Shown here: positions 1-5,685 of the stretch, piece by piece | Layout: every line of letters begins with the position of its first letter | How positions within the stretch are numbered: position 1 is the stretch's first letter | Assembly: GCA_030951095.1 (NCBI GenBank) | Contig: JAUZQI010000101.1 | Location: forward strand, 1-5,685 | Direction of reading: 5' to 3' | From: Mariprofundus sp. | GTDB taxonomy: Bacteria; Pseudomonadota; Zetaproteobacteria; Mariprofundales; Mariprofundaceae | Length of the DNA: 5,685 nt | Translations under genes and position numbers: made by a program | Notes under the pieces: generated by a model | What the model was told of the DNA's origin: nothing | Seen by the model: only the letters and a program-made list of their open reading frames with translations | The model's database searches: none

Positions 1-153
1 AATCTCGATGTGATTAAAACGGCTGACTGGATTGTCGATCTCGGCCTCGAAGGCGGCGACAAGGGCGGTGAGATTGTTGTGTCAGGCCCTCCAAAAAAAG
101 TAGCTGCGTGCGAAACGTCGCATACCGGATTTTACCTGAAATCGGTACTTTGA
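1..153 (+). CDS. uvrA: UvrA excinuclease ABC subunit A, C-terminal end (partial)
   Basis: This is the last 50 codons plus a TGA stop of UvrA, the ATP-dependent damage-recognition subunit of UvrABC nucleotide excision repair in the cytoplasm. The frame is open from base 1. It reads [19 protein letters not shown], then KGGEIVVSG, and ends [11 protein letters not shown], which matches the conserved tail after the second ABC ATPase domain. In the family the H-loop histidine (EHNLDVI) sits immediately before the first asparagine seen here, so it lies just outside the window, as do the Walker motifs and zinc fingers. One small oddity is that the usual LGPEGG motif reads LGLEGG, with leucine in place of proline. 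The identity is secure from the motif run. Nothing can be said about the rest of the gene. Confidence 0.96.
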   Translation, partial: NLDVIKTADWIVDLGLEGGDKGGEIVVSGPPKKVAACETSHTGFYLKSVL

Positions 154-177
154 TTCTCTAAATGCGCTGCTGATAAT
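150..177 (+). promoter_or_regulatory. Possible sigma-70 promoter upstream of the ATPase gene
   Basis: A -35-like TTGATT at 150-155 overlaps the uvrA stop codon. It is followed after 16 bases by a -10-like GATAAT at 172-177, which has five of six consensus bases. It would start transcription about 45-50 bases before the ATPase start codon, so the gene could be expressed separately from uvrA. The 154-231 gap shows no other clear signal and no terminator hairpin for uvrA. The call rests on consensus matching only, and such matches occur by chance, so read-through from uvrA is equally possible. Confidence 0.25.
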
Positions 178-231
178 GCATGATCGACAATAACCTTGCA
201 AATATGGTAATGAAACTCCAGAATTGCAAGG

Positions 232-1422
232 ATGTTAAGTAGGTTATTACAATCTGAAATGTTGCGAGCGTTGAATGAGTCTCCCGCTGTCGTGCTGCTG
301 GGGCCTCGGCAAGTGGGTAAAACAACCCTAGCACTGGCTGTAGCGCATGCTGATCAGTTGTATCAAAAGCAGACGATCTACCTTGATCTTGAGTCAGAAA
401 ATGATCGGGCCAAGCTGGCACAGCCGGAGTTATACCTTTCCGATCATCTGGATAAGTTGGTGATTCTTGATGAAGTACATCGCGCACCCGGCCTTTTCCC
501 TGTGCTGCGTGGTTTGATTGATCAGGTGCGTAGAAGTGGGCGGAAATCCGGTCAATATCTGCTCCTGGGCTCTGCTTCACTCGCGCTTCTAAAGCAGTCC
601 GGGGAGAGCCTGGCCGGGCGGGTTGCCTATCTGGAACTTGATGCATTGAATATACTCGAAACGAAGCAGCAGGCATCGGATATGCTCTGGGTTCGGGGTG
701 GATTTCCTGAAAGCCTGCTTGCGGTGACTTATCAGCGTAGTTTACGATGGCGACTGGATTTTATTCGTACTTATCTGGAACGTGATATCCCTCAGTTCGG
801 GCCGCATATTGCGGCTGAAACGCTACGGCGTTTCTGGACTATGCTGGCGCATCATCAGGGTGGCCTGCTCAATACAGCCCAGTTCGCCCGTAATCTGGGC
901 GTGGATGGCAAGACGGCATCATCGTATCTTGATTTGATGGTGGATCTGCTGTTGGTTCGCCGGTTACAGCCATGGTATGCCAATCTTGGTAAACGTCTGG
1001 TCAAAGCGCCCAAGACGTATATTCGTGACAGTGGCATTGTTCATGCATTACTCGGCATAGAAGATAAAGAAAGCCTTCTCTCTCACCCTGTTGTTGGTCA
1101 TAGCTGGGAAGGGTTTGTCATTGAGAATCTGCTCTCCTGCGCTCCTGCTGATGTGCAGGGATATTTTTATCGCAGCAGTGGCGGTGCCGAAATTGATTTA
1201 TTGTTATTATGGCCTGATCACACGTTATGGGCGATTGAAATTAAACGCAGCTTGACGCCGAAAGTGGATCGCGGATTTCACTCAGCTTGTGCAGACCTCA
1301 CGCCTGCGAAAAAATTTATCGTGTATCCCGGCGTAGAGCGTTATCCCGCCAGCGATGATATCGAAGTGATCTCCCTGACTGATTTGGCCCGACTAGTCTT
1401 GCAGACGCATCAGGGCCAGTAG
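232..1422 (+). CDS. AAA-family ATPase with C-terminal DUF4143 domain (COG1373-type), function unknown
   Basis: A complete 396-residue predicted cytoplasmic ATPase of the AAA_14/DUF4143 type. The N-terminal P-loop domain has Walker A GPRQVGKTT (residues 24-32), Walker B KLVILDEVHR (75-84, with D80 and E81), a sensor-like LLLGSASLALL (110-120), LAGR (127-130) and GGFPES (156-161). A winged-helix-like middle follows (about 195-248). The DUF4143 part holds KRLVKAPKTYIRDSGIVHALLG (254-275, conserved as a block), SWEGFVIENLL (291-301), and GGAEIDLLL (317-325) then IEIKR (335-339). D322, E336 and K338 fit the spacing of a PD-(D/E)XK nuclease-like core. Length and motif order are normal for the family, so it looks intact. 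The start at 232 is the first ATG after an in-frame stop at 211-213. AAGG directly abuts the ATG, so there is no properly spaced Shine-Dalgarno. ATG 259 is the only nearby alternative. The biological role and substrate of the family are not established, and nuclease activity is inference. The gene stands alone and converges on queD. Confidence 0.93.
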   Translation: MLSRLLQSEMLRALNESPAVVLLGPRQVGKTTLALAVAHADQLYQKQTIYLDLESENDRAKLAQPELYLSDHLDKLVILDEVHRAPGLFPVLRGLIDQVRRSGRKSGQYLLLGSASLALLKQSGESLAGRVAYLELDALNILETKQQASDMLWVRGGFPESLLAVTYQRSLRWRLDFIRTYLERDIPQFGPHIAAETLRRFWTMLAHHQGGLLNTAQFARNLGVDGKTASSYLDLMVDLLLVRRLQPWYANLGKRLVKAPKTYIRDSGIVHALLGIEDKESLLSHPVVGHSWEGFVIENLLSCAPADVQGYFYRSSGGAEIDLLLLWPDHTLWAIEIKRSLTPKVDRGFHSACADLTPAKKFIVYPGVERYPASDDIEVISLTDLARLVLQTHQGQ

Positions 1423-1787
1423 GTGACTTTGGCGGTGCAGGTTTCGGAGATTTCAATGCGAGAAACGCGCAGGCGATCATTGTCCAATCTGTTGCTCATT
1501 TCCTTGTAGAGTTCACGGGCGACATTTTCGCTGGATGGATTGATGACATCGAATGGCGCTATATCGTTTAAATTGTAGTGATCCCAAGGCTTCAGGGCAG
1601 TTCTGAGTTCGGTTTTCATGATTTTGTAGTCGATACCTAAACCCAGTTTATCGAGTTCTTTACACTCGACATACAGCGTGACATGCCAGTTGTGGCCATG
1701 CAGGCGGGCGCAGTCTCCGGGATAGCCGCGCAGACTATGGGCTGCGGAAAAATGGGTGGTGATTGATAATTCAAAAAGGGCGGTCAT
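1410..1787 (-). CDS. queD: QueD, 6-carboxytetrahydropterin synthase (6-pyruvoyl-tetrahydropterin synthase family)
   Basis: A complete 125-residue enzyme of the PTPS/QueD family. QueD converts dihydroneopterin triphosphate to 6-carboxy-5,6,7,8-tetrahydropterin, an early step of queuosine (preQ0) synthesis in the cytoplasm. Expected zinc ligands are present: H17 in SAAHSLR, and H30 and H32 in CARLHGHNW. C26 matches the catalytic cysteine, D69-H70 in DHYNLND the catalytic pair, and E115 in ETCTAKVTY the pterin-anchoring glutamate. The cysteine spacing and short length favour QueD over eukaryotic-type PTPS. The start codon overlaps the upstream Mth938-domain stop (ATGA at 1787-1784), and GGAG lies seven bases ahead inside that gene, so translation is probably coupled. 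The 3' end overlaps the convergent ATPase gene by 13 bases. Because queuosine insertion also needs Tgt, which starts this operon, the queuosine role is well supported. Confidence 0.95.
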   Translation of the reverse strand: MTALFELSITTHFSAAHSLRGYPGDCARLHGHNWHVTLYVECKELDKLGLGIDYKIMKTELRTALKPWDHYNLNDIAPFDVINPSSENVARELYKEMSNRLDNDRLRVSRIEISETCTAKVTYWP

Positions 1788-2173
1788 TTGCGGGCTCCGG
1801 GCAATAAGAATGCTGCGGATACTGTTCGGCCCTCGCCAACCAGAATGTTATAGGTACGGGCGGCGGAACGTGAATCCATGCATTCCAGGCCGATATGCCG
1901 TTCGGCCATCGTATCCAGAATATCTGCACTCGGAAATGTGGTGAGTCGACCTGTGCCCAGAATTAGCACTTCGGGCGCGGGTTCGGTGAGTGGGGCGAGA
2001 TGATCCAAGCTTAAATCACGCAATCGTTCAGGACCCCAGTTATCGTTTAACTTGCCCTGATGAATTGAAATGCCGGAGGCATAACGGGTTTGATTGACTT
2101 GCAGGTAATCATCACCATAACCGGTGAACATGAGTGTGCCTGTGGCCAGCCGGGGGCTGATATCGCCTTTCAT
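1784..2173 (-). CDS. Mth938-like domain (DUF498) protein, function unknown
   Basis: A complete 129-residue small soluble protein of the Mth938/DUF498 family (COG3737 type), related to the mitochondrial complex I assembly factor NDUFAF3. Visible family marks are GYGDDYLQVN (18-27), a LILGTG strand-turn (70-75), FPSADIL (80-86), and HIGLECMDSRSAARTYNIL (93-111) followed by EGR (114-116). In many relatives the second block reads MDTxAACRTYN, so serine and alanine variants occur here. No signal peptide or membrane segment is seen. It lies 34 bases after secF and overlaps queD by four bases. The upstream frame has a TAG four codons before the ATG, and the bases before the ATG (CACCCCCGC) contain no Shine-Dalgarno, so it probably depends on coupling or read-through from secF. 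ATG at residue 15 is a less likely alternative start. From memory, Mth938 genes commonly follow secDF in Alphaproteobacteria. The biochemical role is unknown. Confidence 0.88.
   Translation of the reverse strand: MKGDISPRLATGTLMFTGYGDDYLQVNQTRYASGISIHQGKLNDNWGPERLRDLSLDHLAPLTEPAPEVLILGTGRLTTFPSADILDTMAERHIGLECMDSRSAARTYNILVGEGRTVSAAFLLPGARK
1795..1798 (-). promoter_or_regulatory. queD ribosome-binding site inside the Mth938 gene
   Basis: The minus strand reads GGAG seven bases before the queD ATG, within the final codons (Pro-Gly-Ala-Arg-Lys-stop) of the Mth938-domain gene. Together with the ATGA stop-start overlap it supports the chosen queD start and indicates translational coupling. Confidence 0.6.
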
Positions 2174-2207
2174 GCGGGGGTGCTAGGACAGAAAACCGAG
2201 GAGATAA

Positions 2208-3152
2208 TCAGGGCCGTGCTTCCATAGCCTTGATTTCATCTTCGTCCGACTTGAAACGACCGGCCAGTGCCATCATCACCGGGCTAGCCACATAGATGGA
2301 TGAGTAGGTTCCCACCAGAATACCGGCAATCAGTGCGAAGGCGAAATCGTGAATCACTTCGCCGCCGAGGAAGAATAATGCTGCTACCACCAGTAAGGTG
2401 GTGACGGAAGTCATTAAGGTGCGGCCCAGCGTCTGGTTGATCGAGCCATTCACCACGCTGATTTCATCAGCCGGCGTTTTGCGTTTTCTGTTGGCTGCGA
2501 AGTTTTCGCGAATACGGTCGAAAACCACAATGGTATCGTTGAGCGAATAGCCGATCACGGTTAGCAGCGCGGCAATCACCGGCAAGGTGAATTCTTTGCC
2601 TGTAATGGCAAATAGGCCCAGAATAATAGTGATATCATGCAGCAGGGCCGCATCGGCACCGAGCGCGAAACGGAATTCAAAACGGAAAGTGATATAAACC
2701 AGAATCGCTAGCATGGCGATCAACACGGCCATAATGCCGGCCTGTGTGAGTTCTTCGCCGACTTGCGGGCCGACAAACTCCACACGGCGCATTTCAACAG
2801 CGTCGGCAGTAAATTTCTCGCTTAAGCCATCCAGAATGGCGGTGCTGATGGTAGAAGATTTTTCGCCATCTTTATTTTGTACGCGAATCAGAATTTCTTC
2901 CGGCGAACCGAATTCCTGAATCACCGCATTGCCAAATCCTTTCGGAGAAATCGAGTTACGCACGTCGGCAATGGTTGGTGCTTTATCGAATTTTACTTCG
3001 ACCAGTGTACCACCGGTGAAATCGATGCCGAAGTTCAGACCTTTGGCGGCCAGCATCCCCAATGAAATGAGAATCATCAGGGCAGAAATGGCCAGAGCAA
3101 TTTTACGCTTGCCAATGAAGTCGATATTGATGTCGGGACGAATTAGTTGCAT
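2208..3152 (-). CDS. secF: SecF, protein translocase subunit
   Basis: A complete 314-residue inner-membrane protein that pairs with SecD and uses the proton gradient to assist SecYEG-driven export. The layout is standard: TM1 about 17-36, a periplasmic P4-type domain starting LNFGIDFTGGTLVEV (39-53), VGPQVGEEL (127-135), then five C-terminal TM helices (about 138-156, 162-183, 188-209, 245-263, 268-292). Conserved blocks include FRFEFRFALGA (156-166), HDITI (172-176), GYSLNDTIVVFDRIREN (201-217, with D206 and D212) and NQTLGRTLMTSVTTLLV (239-255). The charged tail (KSDEDEIKAMEAR) faces the cytoplasm. Length is normal for the family. It starts 10 bases after the secD stop, with its Shine-Dalgarno overlapping that stop, and is followed by the Mth938 gene. 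Confidence 0.98.
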   Translation of the reverse strand: MQLIRPDINIDFIGKRKIALAISALMILISLGMLAAKGLNFGIDFTGGTLVEVKFDKAPTIADVRNSISPKGFGNAVIQEFGSPEEILIRVQNKDGEKSSTISTAILDGLSEKFTADAVEMRRVEFVGPQVGEELTQAGIMAVLIAMLAILVYITFRFEFRFALGADAALLHDITIILGLFAITGKEFTLPVIAALLTVIGYSLNDTIVVFDRIRENFAANRKRKTPADEISVVNGSINQTLGRTLMTSVTTLLVVAALFFLGGEVIHDFAFALIAGILVGTYSSIYVASPVMMALAGRFKSDEDEIKAMEARP

Positions 3153-3160
3153 ATCAGAAA

Positions 3161-3165
3161 CCTTA
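3161..3165 (-). promoter_or_regulatory. secF ribosome-binding site overlapping the secD stop codon
   Basis: The minus strand reads TAAGG, where TAA (3165-3163) is the secD stop and AAGG is the Shine-Dalgarno core, eight bases before the secF ATG. Ribosomes finishing secD would cover the secF start site, which fits coupled synthesis of two subunits needed in matched amounts. It also fixes the secF start at 3152. Confidence 0.65.
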
Positions 3166-4743
3166 AATACTTAGTTTTTCTACACGGCCAATTTTTGCTG
3201 TGGAAGTAGCAACAATGGCGCGGGTAACTGTGATGGCAGTAAACATGGAAGCTAGAATACCGACGGACAGCGTCACGGCGAATCCTTTCACCGGACCGGA
3301 ACCGAACTGAAACAACACGATGGCGGCAATCAACGTGGTGATATTGGCATCGACAATGGTGGAGAATGCCTTATCGTAACCGCCGTCAATGGCAGCTAAT
3401 GGTGTTTTGCCCAGATTCAACTCTTCTCGAATACGCTCGAAAATCAGCACATTTGCATCCACGGCCATACCAATGGTCAGCACGATACCGGCAATGCCAG
3501 GCAGGGTGAGCGTGCCACCGATGATGCTCATGGCGGCCAGAATCAGCAGCATATTAAAAATCAGCGCGATGTTCGCCACCATACCGAACATGCGGTAATA
3601 CACAGCCATGAAAATAAGTACCAGTATACAACCCACGACGATCGAATTCATACCCTGATCAATCGAATCCTGACCAAGGCTGGGGCCAATGGAGCGCTCT
3701 TCCACTACCTTAACAGGAGCAGGCAGGGCACCGGCGCGTAATATAATGGCCAGGTCATGGGCTTCAGCTGGCGAGAAACTGCCGGTAATTTGAGCTGAGC
3801 CTCCGGCAATGCGTTCGCGAATGACCGGTGCCGAATTGACTACGCCTTCCAGAATAATTGCAAAGCGTTCGCCAACATGTGCTGCGGTCAGCTTGTCAAA
3901 TTTGCGTGCGCCCTTGCTATTGAATTTCAGCGTGACGGCATATTCGTTGAAACGTGAATCAATGGAAACGCGTGCATCGGCAATTTCGGTGCCGGAGAGC
4001 AAAGTACGTTTTTTCAGCAGATAGGGTTGACGATAGCTCTGACCATTGCGCGTTTGTTCCGGGCCATACATGATGATATCACCGGGAGGAAGGCTGCCTG
4101 ACATGGCTTTGTCGAGATCACCTTTTTCATCCACTAGCTTGAATTCGAGCTGAGCAGTGCGGCCAATTAGCTGTTTGGCATGCGCTGTATCTTCATAACC
4201 CGGGATTTGCACCAGAATGCGGTGCTTGCCCTGTTTGATGATAACCGGTTCCGTGGTGCCCAGTGCATCAATACGACCACGAATGACTTCGATGGCCTGA
4301 TCAACGGCAAATTTACGTGTTTCTTCAGCGATGCTTTCTTTCAGAGTCAGTTTGAACGTGTTGTCGGCAGCCGGCATCATAGTGTAATTGTTGAACGTTT
4401 CTTCCAGCAGCGATCGAGCCGCTTCAGTATCACCACTGTTTTTGATAGTGATAACAAGGGAATTACCATCCGTGACCAAATTGCGGTAACGGATTTTCGC
4501 TTTACGCAGTGTCTGTCGGGCCGAATCAATATCTTCTTCAACACTATGTGATACAGCCTTGTCGACATCGACATCGAGTACCAGATGGATACCACCTTTC
4601 AGATCAAGACCAAGGCTCATTGGATTGCTTAATGAAGCAGGCCACCATGAGGGCACGGATGTGACATTGGGCAGCGAGGCCATCAGTGAGATGGTCAGCA
4701 CGGACAAGATTAACCAGATTTTCCAGCGTGGAAAGCTATGCAT
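3163..4743 (-). CDS. secD: SecD, protein translocase subunit
   Basis: A complete 526-residue inner-membrane SecD, partner of SecF in proton-driven protein export. TM1 is about residues 7-25 (WKIWLILSVLTISLMASL). The periplasmic P1 domain follows, opening with SLGLDLKGGIHLVLDV (43-58). The later part has RAGALPAPV (336-344) and IGPSLGQDSI (352-361). Five C-terminal TM helices lie at about 365-383, 388-408, 412-432, 465-482 and 486-506. GMAVDANVLIFERIREE (425-441) carries D429, the family's key transmembrane aspartate for proton transfer, with R437 and R439 just after. The protein is about 90 residues shorter than E. coli SecD (615), but this is the normal length for Alphaproteobacteria and several other groups, not a truncation, since all conserved blocks are present. 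AAGGA eight bases before the ATG (minus strand, 4756-4752) supports the start. It lies 67 bases after yajC; no promoter or hairpin is evident in that gap. Confidence 0.98.
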   Translation of the reverse strand: MHSFPRWKIWLILSVLTISLMASLPNVTSVPSWWPASLSNPMSLGLDLKGGIHLVLDVDVDKAVSHSVEEDIDSARQTLRKAKIRYRNLVTDGNSLVITIKNSGDTEAARSLLEETFNNYTMMPAADNTFKLTLKESIAEETRKFAVDQAIEVIRGRIDALGTTEPVIIKQGKHRILVQIPGYEDTAHAKQLIGRTAQLEFKLVDEKGDLDKAMSGSLPPGDIIMYGPEQTRNGQSYRQPYLLKKRTLLSGTEIADARVSIDSRFNEYAVTLKFNSKGARKFDKLTAAHVGERFAIILEGVVNSAPVIRERIAGGSAQITGSFSPAEAHDLAIILRAGALPAPVKVVEERSIGPSLGQDSIDQGMNSIVVGCILVLIFMAVYYRMFGMVANIALIFNMLLILAAMSIIGGTLTLPGIAGIVLTIGMAVDANVLIFERIREELNLGKTPLAAIDGGYDKAFSTIVDANITTLIAAIVLFQFGSGPVKGFAVTLSVGILASMFTAITVTRAIVATSTAKIGRVEKLSI

Positions 4744-4810
4744 TGCGTGAATCCTTAAACGTATTTGTTGATATGACGTGTATTTTTATGGGATGTCTGG
4801 AAGATAGATT

Positions 4811-5164
4811 TCAGTCTGCCAGTCCGACAATAGTGTCCCGTTTTACCTTGACGCGAACGCCATCGGCAATATCTACTTTCAGCGTATCATCCTTGACGTC
4901 AGTCACCTTGCCGTACAAGCCGCCACCGGTAATAATCGTATCGCCCTTTTTTAATTGATCGATCAGATTGCGATGTTCCTTGAGTTTTTTCTGTTGGGGA
5001 CGAATGAGAAGAAAGTAGAAGATGACCATGATCAAGACCAGTGGAATCAGTGAAGCGAAGCCGCTACCACCATCGGCTGCCGGGGCAGCTTCGGCGTAAA
5101 CCGGTGTAATGATAGCTATCGCAGCCGCAACAGATGCGATGATAGAAGAATAACGTGTTTTCAT
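4811..5164 (-). CDS. yajC: YajC, Sec translocon accessory protein
   Basis: A complete 117-residue small membrane protein that associates with SecDF and SecYEG. The core is a single membrane segment, FASLIPLVLIMVIFYFLLIRP (36-56), followed by the hallmark RPQQKKLKEHRNLI (55-68) and a cytoplasmic domain with KKGDTIITGGGLYGKVTDV (72-90) and VKRDTIVGL (107-115). Unlike E. coli YajC, it has a hydrophobic N-terminus that looks like a cleavable signal peptide: MKTRY, then an Ala/Ile-rich stretch to about residue 20, then PVYA-EAA with a plausible cleavage after A24. No alternative start exists before the core membrane segment. AGGAG lies 11 bases before the ATG, slightly far but usable. It sits 70 bases after tgt and 67 before secD, consistent with a shared transcript. 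Confidence 0.96.
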   Translation of the reverse strand: MKTRYSSIIASVAAAIAIITPVYAEAAPAADGGSGFASLIPLVLIMVIFYFLLIRPQQKKLKEHRNLIDQLKKGDTIITGGGLYGKVTDVKDDTLKVDIADGVRVKVKRDTIVGLAD

Positions 5165-5175
5165 GATGGATAGAG

Positions 5176-5180
5176 CTCCT
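5176..5180 (-). promoter_or_regulatory. yajC ribosome-binding site with long spacing
   Basis: The minus strand reads AGGAG 11 bases before the yajC ATG. Most spacings are 5-9 bases, so this is at the loose end, but it is the only purine-rich site ahead of the gene and supports the start that includes the signal-like N-terminus. Confidence 0.45.
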
Positions 5181-5190
5181 GATTGATGTC

Positions 5191-5231
5191 CCGATTTGGA
5201 ATCTTGTTAAATATCAATTTCCAAGGGTCGG
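5191..5231 (-). repeat. Imperfect inverted repeat in the tgt-yajC gap
   Basis: Arms CCGA-T-TTGGAA (5191-5201) and TTCCAA-GGG-TCGG (5219-5231) can pair as an outer 4-bp and inner 6-bp stem separated by a small asymmetric internal loop, around a 17-base A/T-rich loop. On the transcribed strand it lies just after the tgt stop codon. No T-run follows, so it is not a standard intrinsic terminator. It could be an RNA-processing or stability element, or chance. Confidence 0.3.
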
Positions 5232-5234
5232 CGA

Positions 5235-5685
5235 TTATGCACGTCCACGGTAGTGTTGTAAAAACTGATCTCGAAATTCGGGCCAGTTTCCCAGCTCAAG
5301 CGCATTTCTGGCTCGAAGCATGAGGTCGCAATAGTAGTGTAGATTATGCAAGGTATTCAACCTCGAACTTAAGATTTCTTTTGCCATATACAGGTGTCGC
5401 AAATAAGCGCGGGAGAAATGCGTGCAGGTATAACATGTGCAGCCTTGCATAATCGGTTGCTCATCATCGAAATGTTTGAGGTTTTTGATGTTTATTTTAC
5501 CGTCATCGGTGAACAGCGTACCGTTTCTGGCGTTTCTGCTGGGCATGACGCAATCGAACATATCAATGCCGCGATCAATGCCTTCGATTAAATCATCCGG
5601 TGTACCGACCCCCATCACATAATGCGGTTTATCGGCAGACAGATGCGGTGCCAGTGTATCGAGCATGGTCATCATGTCCTCTTTC
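5235..5685 (-). CDS. tgt: Tgt, tRNA-guanine transglycosylase, C-terminal part (partial)
   Basis: The C-terminal portion (about 149 codons in the window) of bacterial tRNA-guanine transglycosylase, which swaps guanine-34 for preQ1 in GUN-anticodon tRNAs on the way to queuosine. The frame runs off the right edge: codons before the internal ATG at 5675 read Lys-Glu-Asp, matching the family's PKEDM, so that ATG is not the start. Visible blocks are YVMGVGTPDDLIEGIDRGID, then MFDCVMPSRNARNG, whose aspartate (FDCVMP) aligns with the catalytic nucleophile, E. coli D264. The zinc site CTCYTC (CxCxxC) with the later TLHNLHYY histidine is complete. The C-terminus ends HYRGRA with a TAA stop at 5237-5235. 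It is the first visible gene of the run; the promoter is outside the window. Confidence 0.97.
   Translation of the reverse strand, partial: KEDMMTMLDTLAPHLSADKPHYVMGVGTPDDLIEGIDRGIDMFDCVMPSRNARNGTLFTDDGKINIKNLKHFDDEQPIMQGCTCYTCTHFSRAYLRHLYMAKEILSSRLNTLHNLHYYCDLMLRARNALELGNWPEFRDQFLQHYRGRA

Noticed and set aside
158..676. 172-codon open frame on the minus strand opposite the ATPase gene
   Set aside because: It shows no recognisable motif, starts in the intergenic region without a good ribosome-binding site, and lies opposite a gene with clear conserved domains. It looks like a shadow of that gene.
1385..1418. TGGCCC/GGGCCA inverted repeat near the convergent gene ends as a possible terminator
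   Set aside because: The stem is only 6 bp with a 22-base loop and no T-run on either strand, and it lies within coding sequence.
4180..4551. 123-codon plus-strand open frame inside secD
   Set aside because: It is antisense to the well-conserved SecD periplasmic domain, with no family resemblance or start signal, so it is a shadow frame.
3163..4743. SecD as a truncated gene because it is about 90 residues shorter than in E. coli
   Set aside because: All conserved blocks and six membrane helices are present, and this length is normal in other bacterial classes.
5165..5234. A yajC promoter using TTGATA in the tgt-yajC gap
   Set aside because: The -35-like hexamer is good, but no acceptable -10 hexamer occurs at 16-18 bases downstream.
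5235..5675. The ATG at 5675 as the start of a short complete gene
   Set aside because: The codons upstream continue the conserved Tgt PKEDM motif to the window edge, so it is an internal methionine of a partial gene.

Overview
The window holds a short, gene-dense piece of a Gram-negative chromosome, most likely from a proteobacterium. The evidence is a tgt-yajC-secD-secF gene order, an UvrA tail close to the proteobacterial form, and a SecD of the shorter (about 520-530 residue) type whose N-terminus resembles those of Alphaproteobacteria and some related classes rather than the about 615-residue E. coli form. The class cannot be fixed from this sequence. Base composition looks balanced, around half G+C by eye, with no obvious compositional break.

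Layout, left to right. Positions 1-153 (+) carry the last 50 codons of uvrA. A 77-base gap follows, with one weak promoter-like site. Positions 232-1422 (+) encode a complete lone AAA-type ATPase with a C-terminal DUF4143 domain, a widespread family of unknown role. All remaining genes are on the minus strand. In transcription order they are tgt (C-terminal part, 5685-5235), yajC, secD, secF, a small Mth938-domain (DUF498) protein and queD. The ATPase and queD converge and overlap by 13 bases, and no terminator hairpin is visible there.

The minus-strand run looks like one operon whose promoter lies beyond the right edge. YajC, SecD and SecF form the accessory membrane complex that uses the proton gradient to help SecYEG move proteins. 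The secF ribosome-binding site overlaps the secD stop codon, which suggests coupled translation of the two subunits. The Mth938 gene follows secF after 34 bases and overlaps queD in an ATGA. The operon therefore begins and ends with queuosine genes: tgt inserts the modified base into tRNA, and queD makes an early precursor.

I see no RNA gene, mobile element, CRISPR array or clear new system. The least understood items are the ATPase-DUF4143 protein, the Mth938 protein and the unusual placement of queD.
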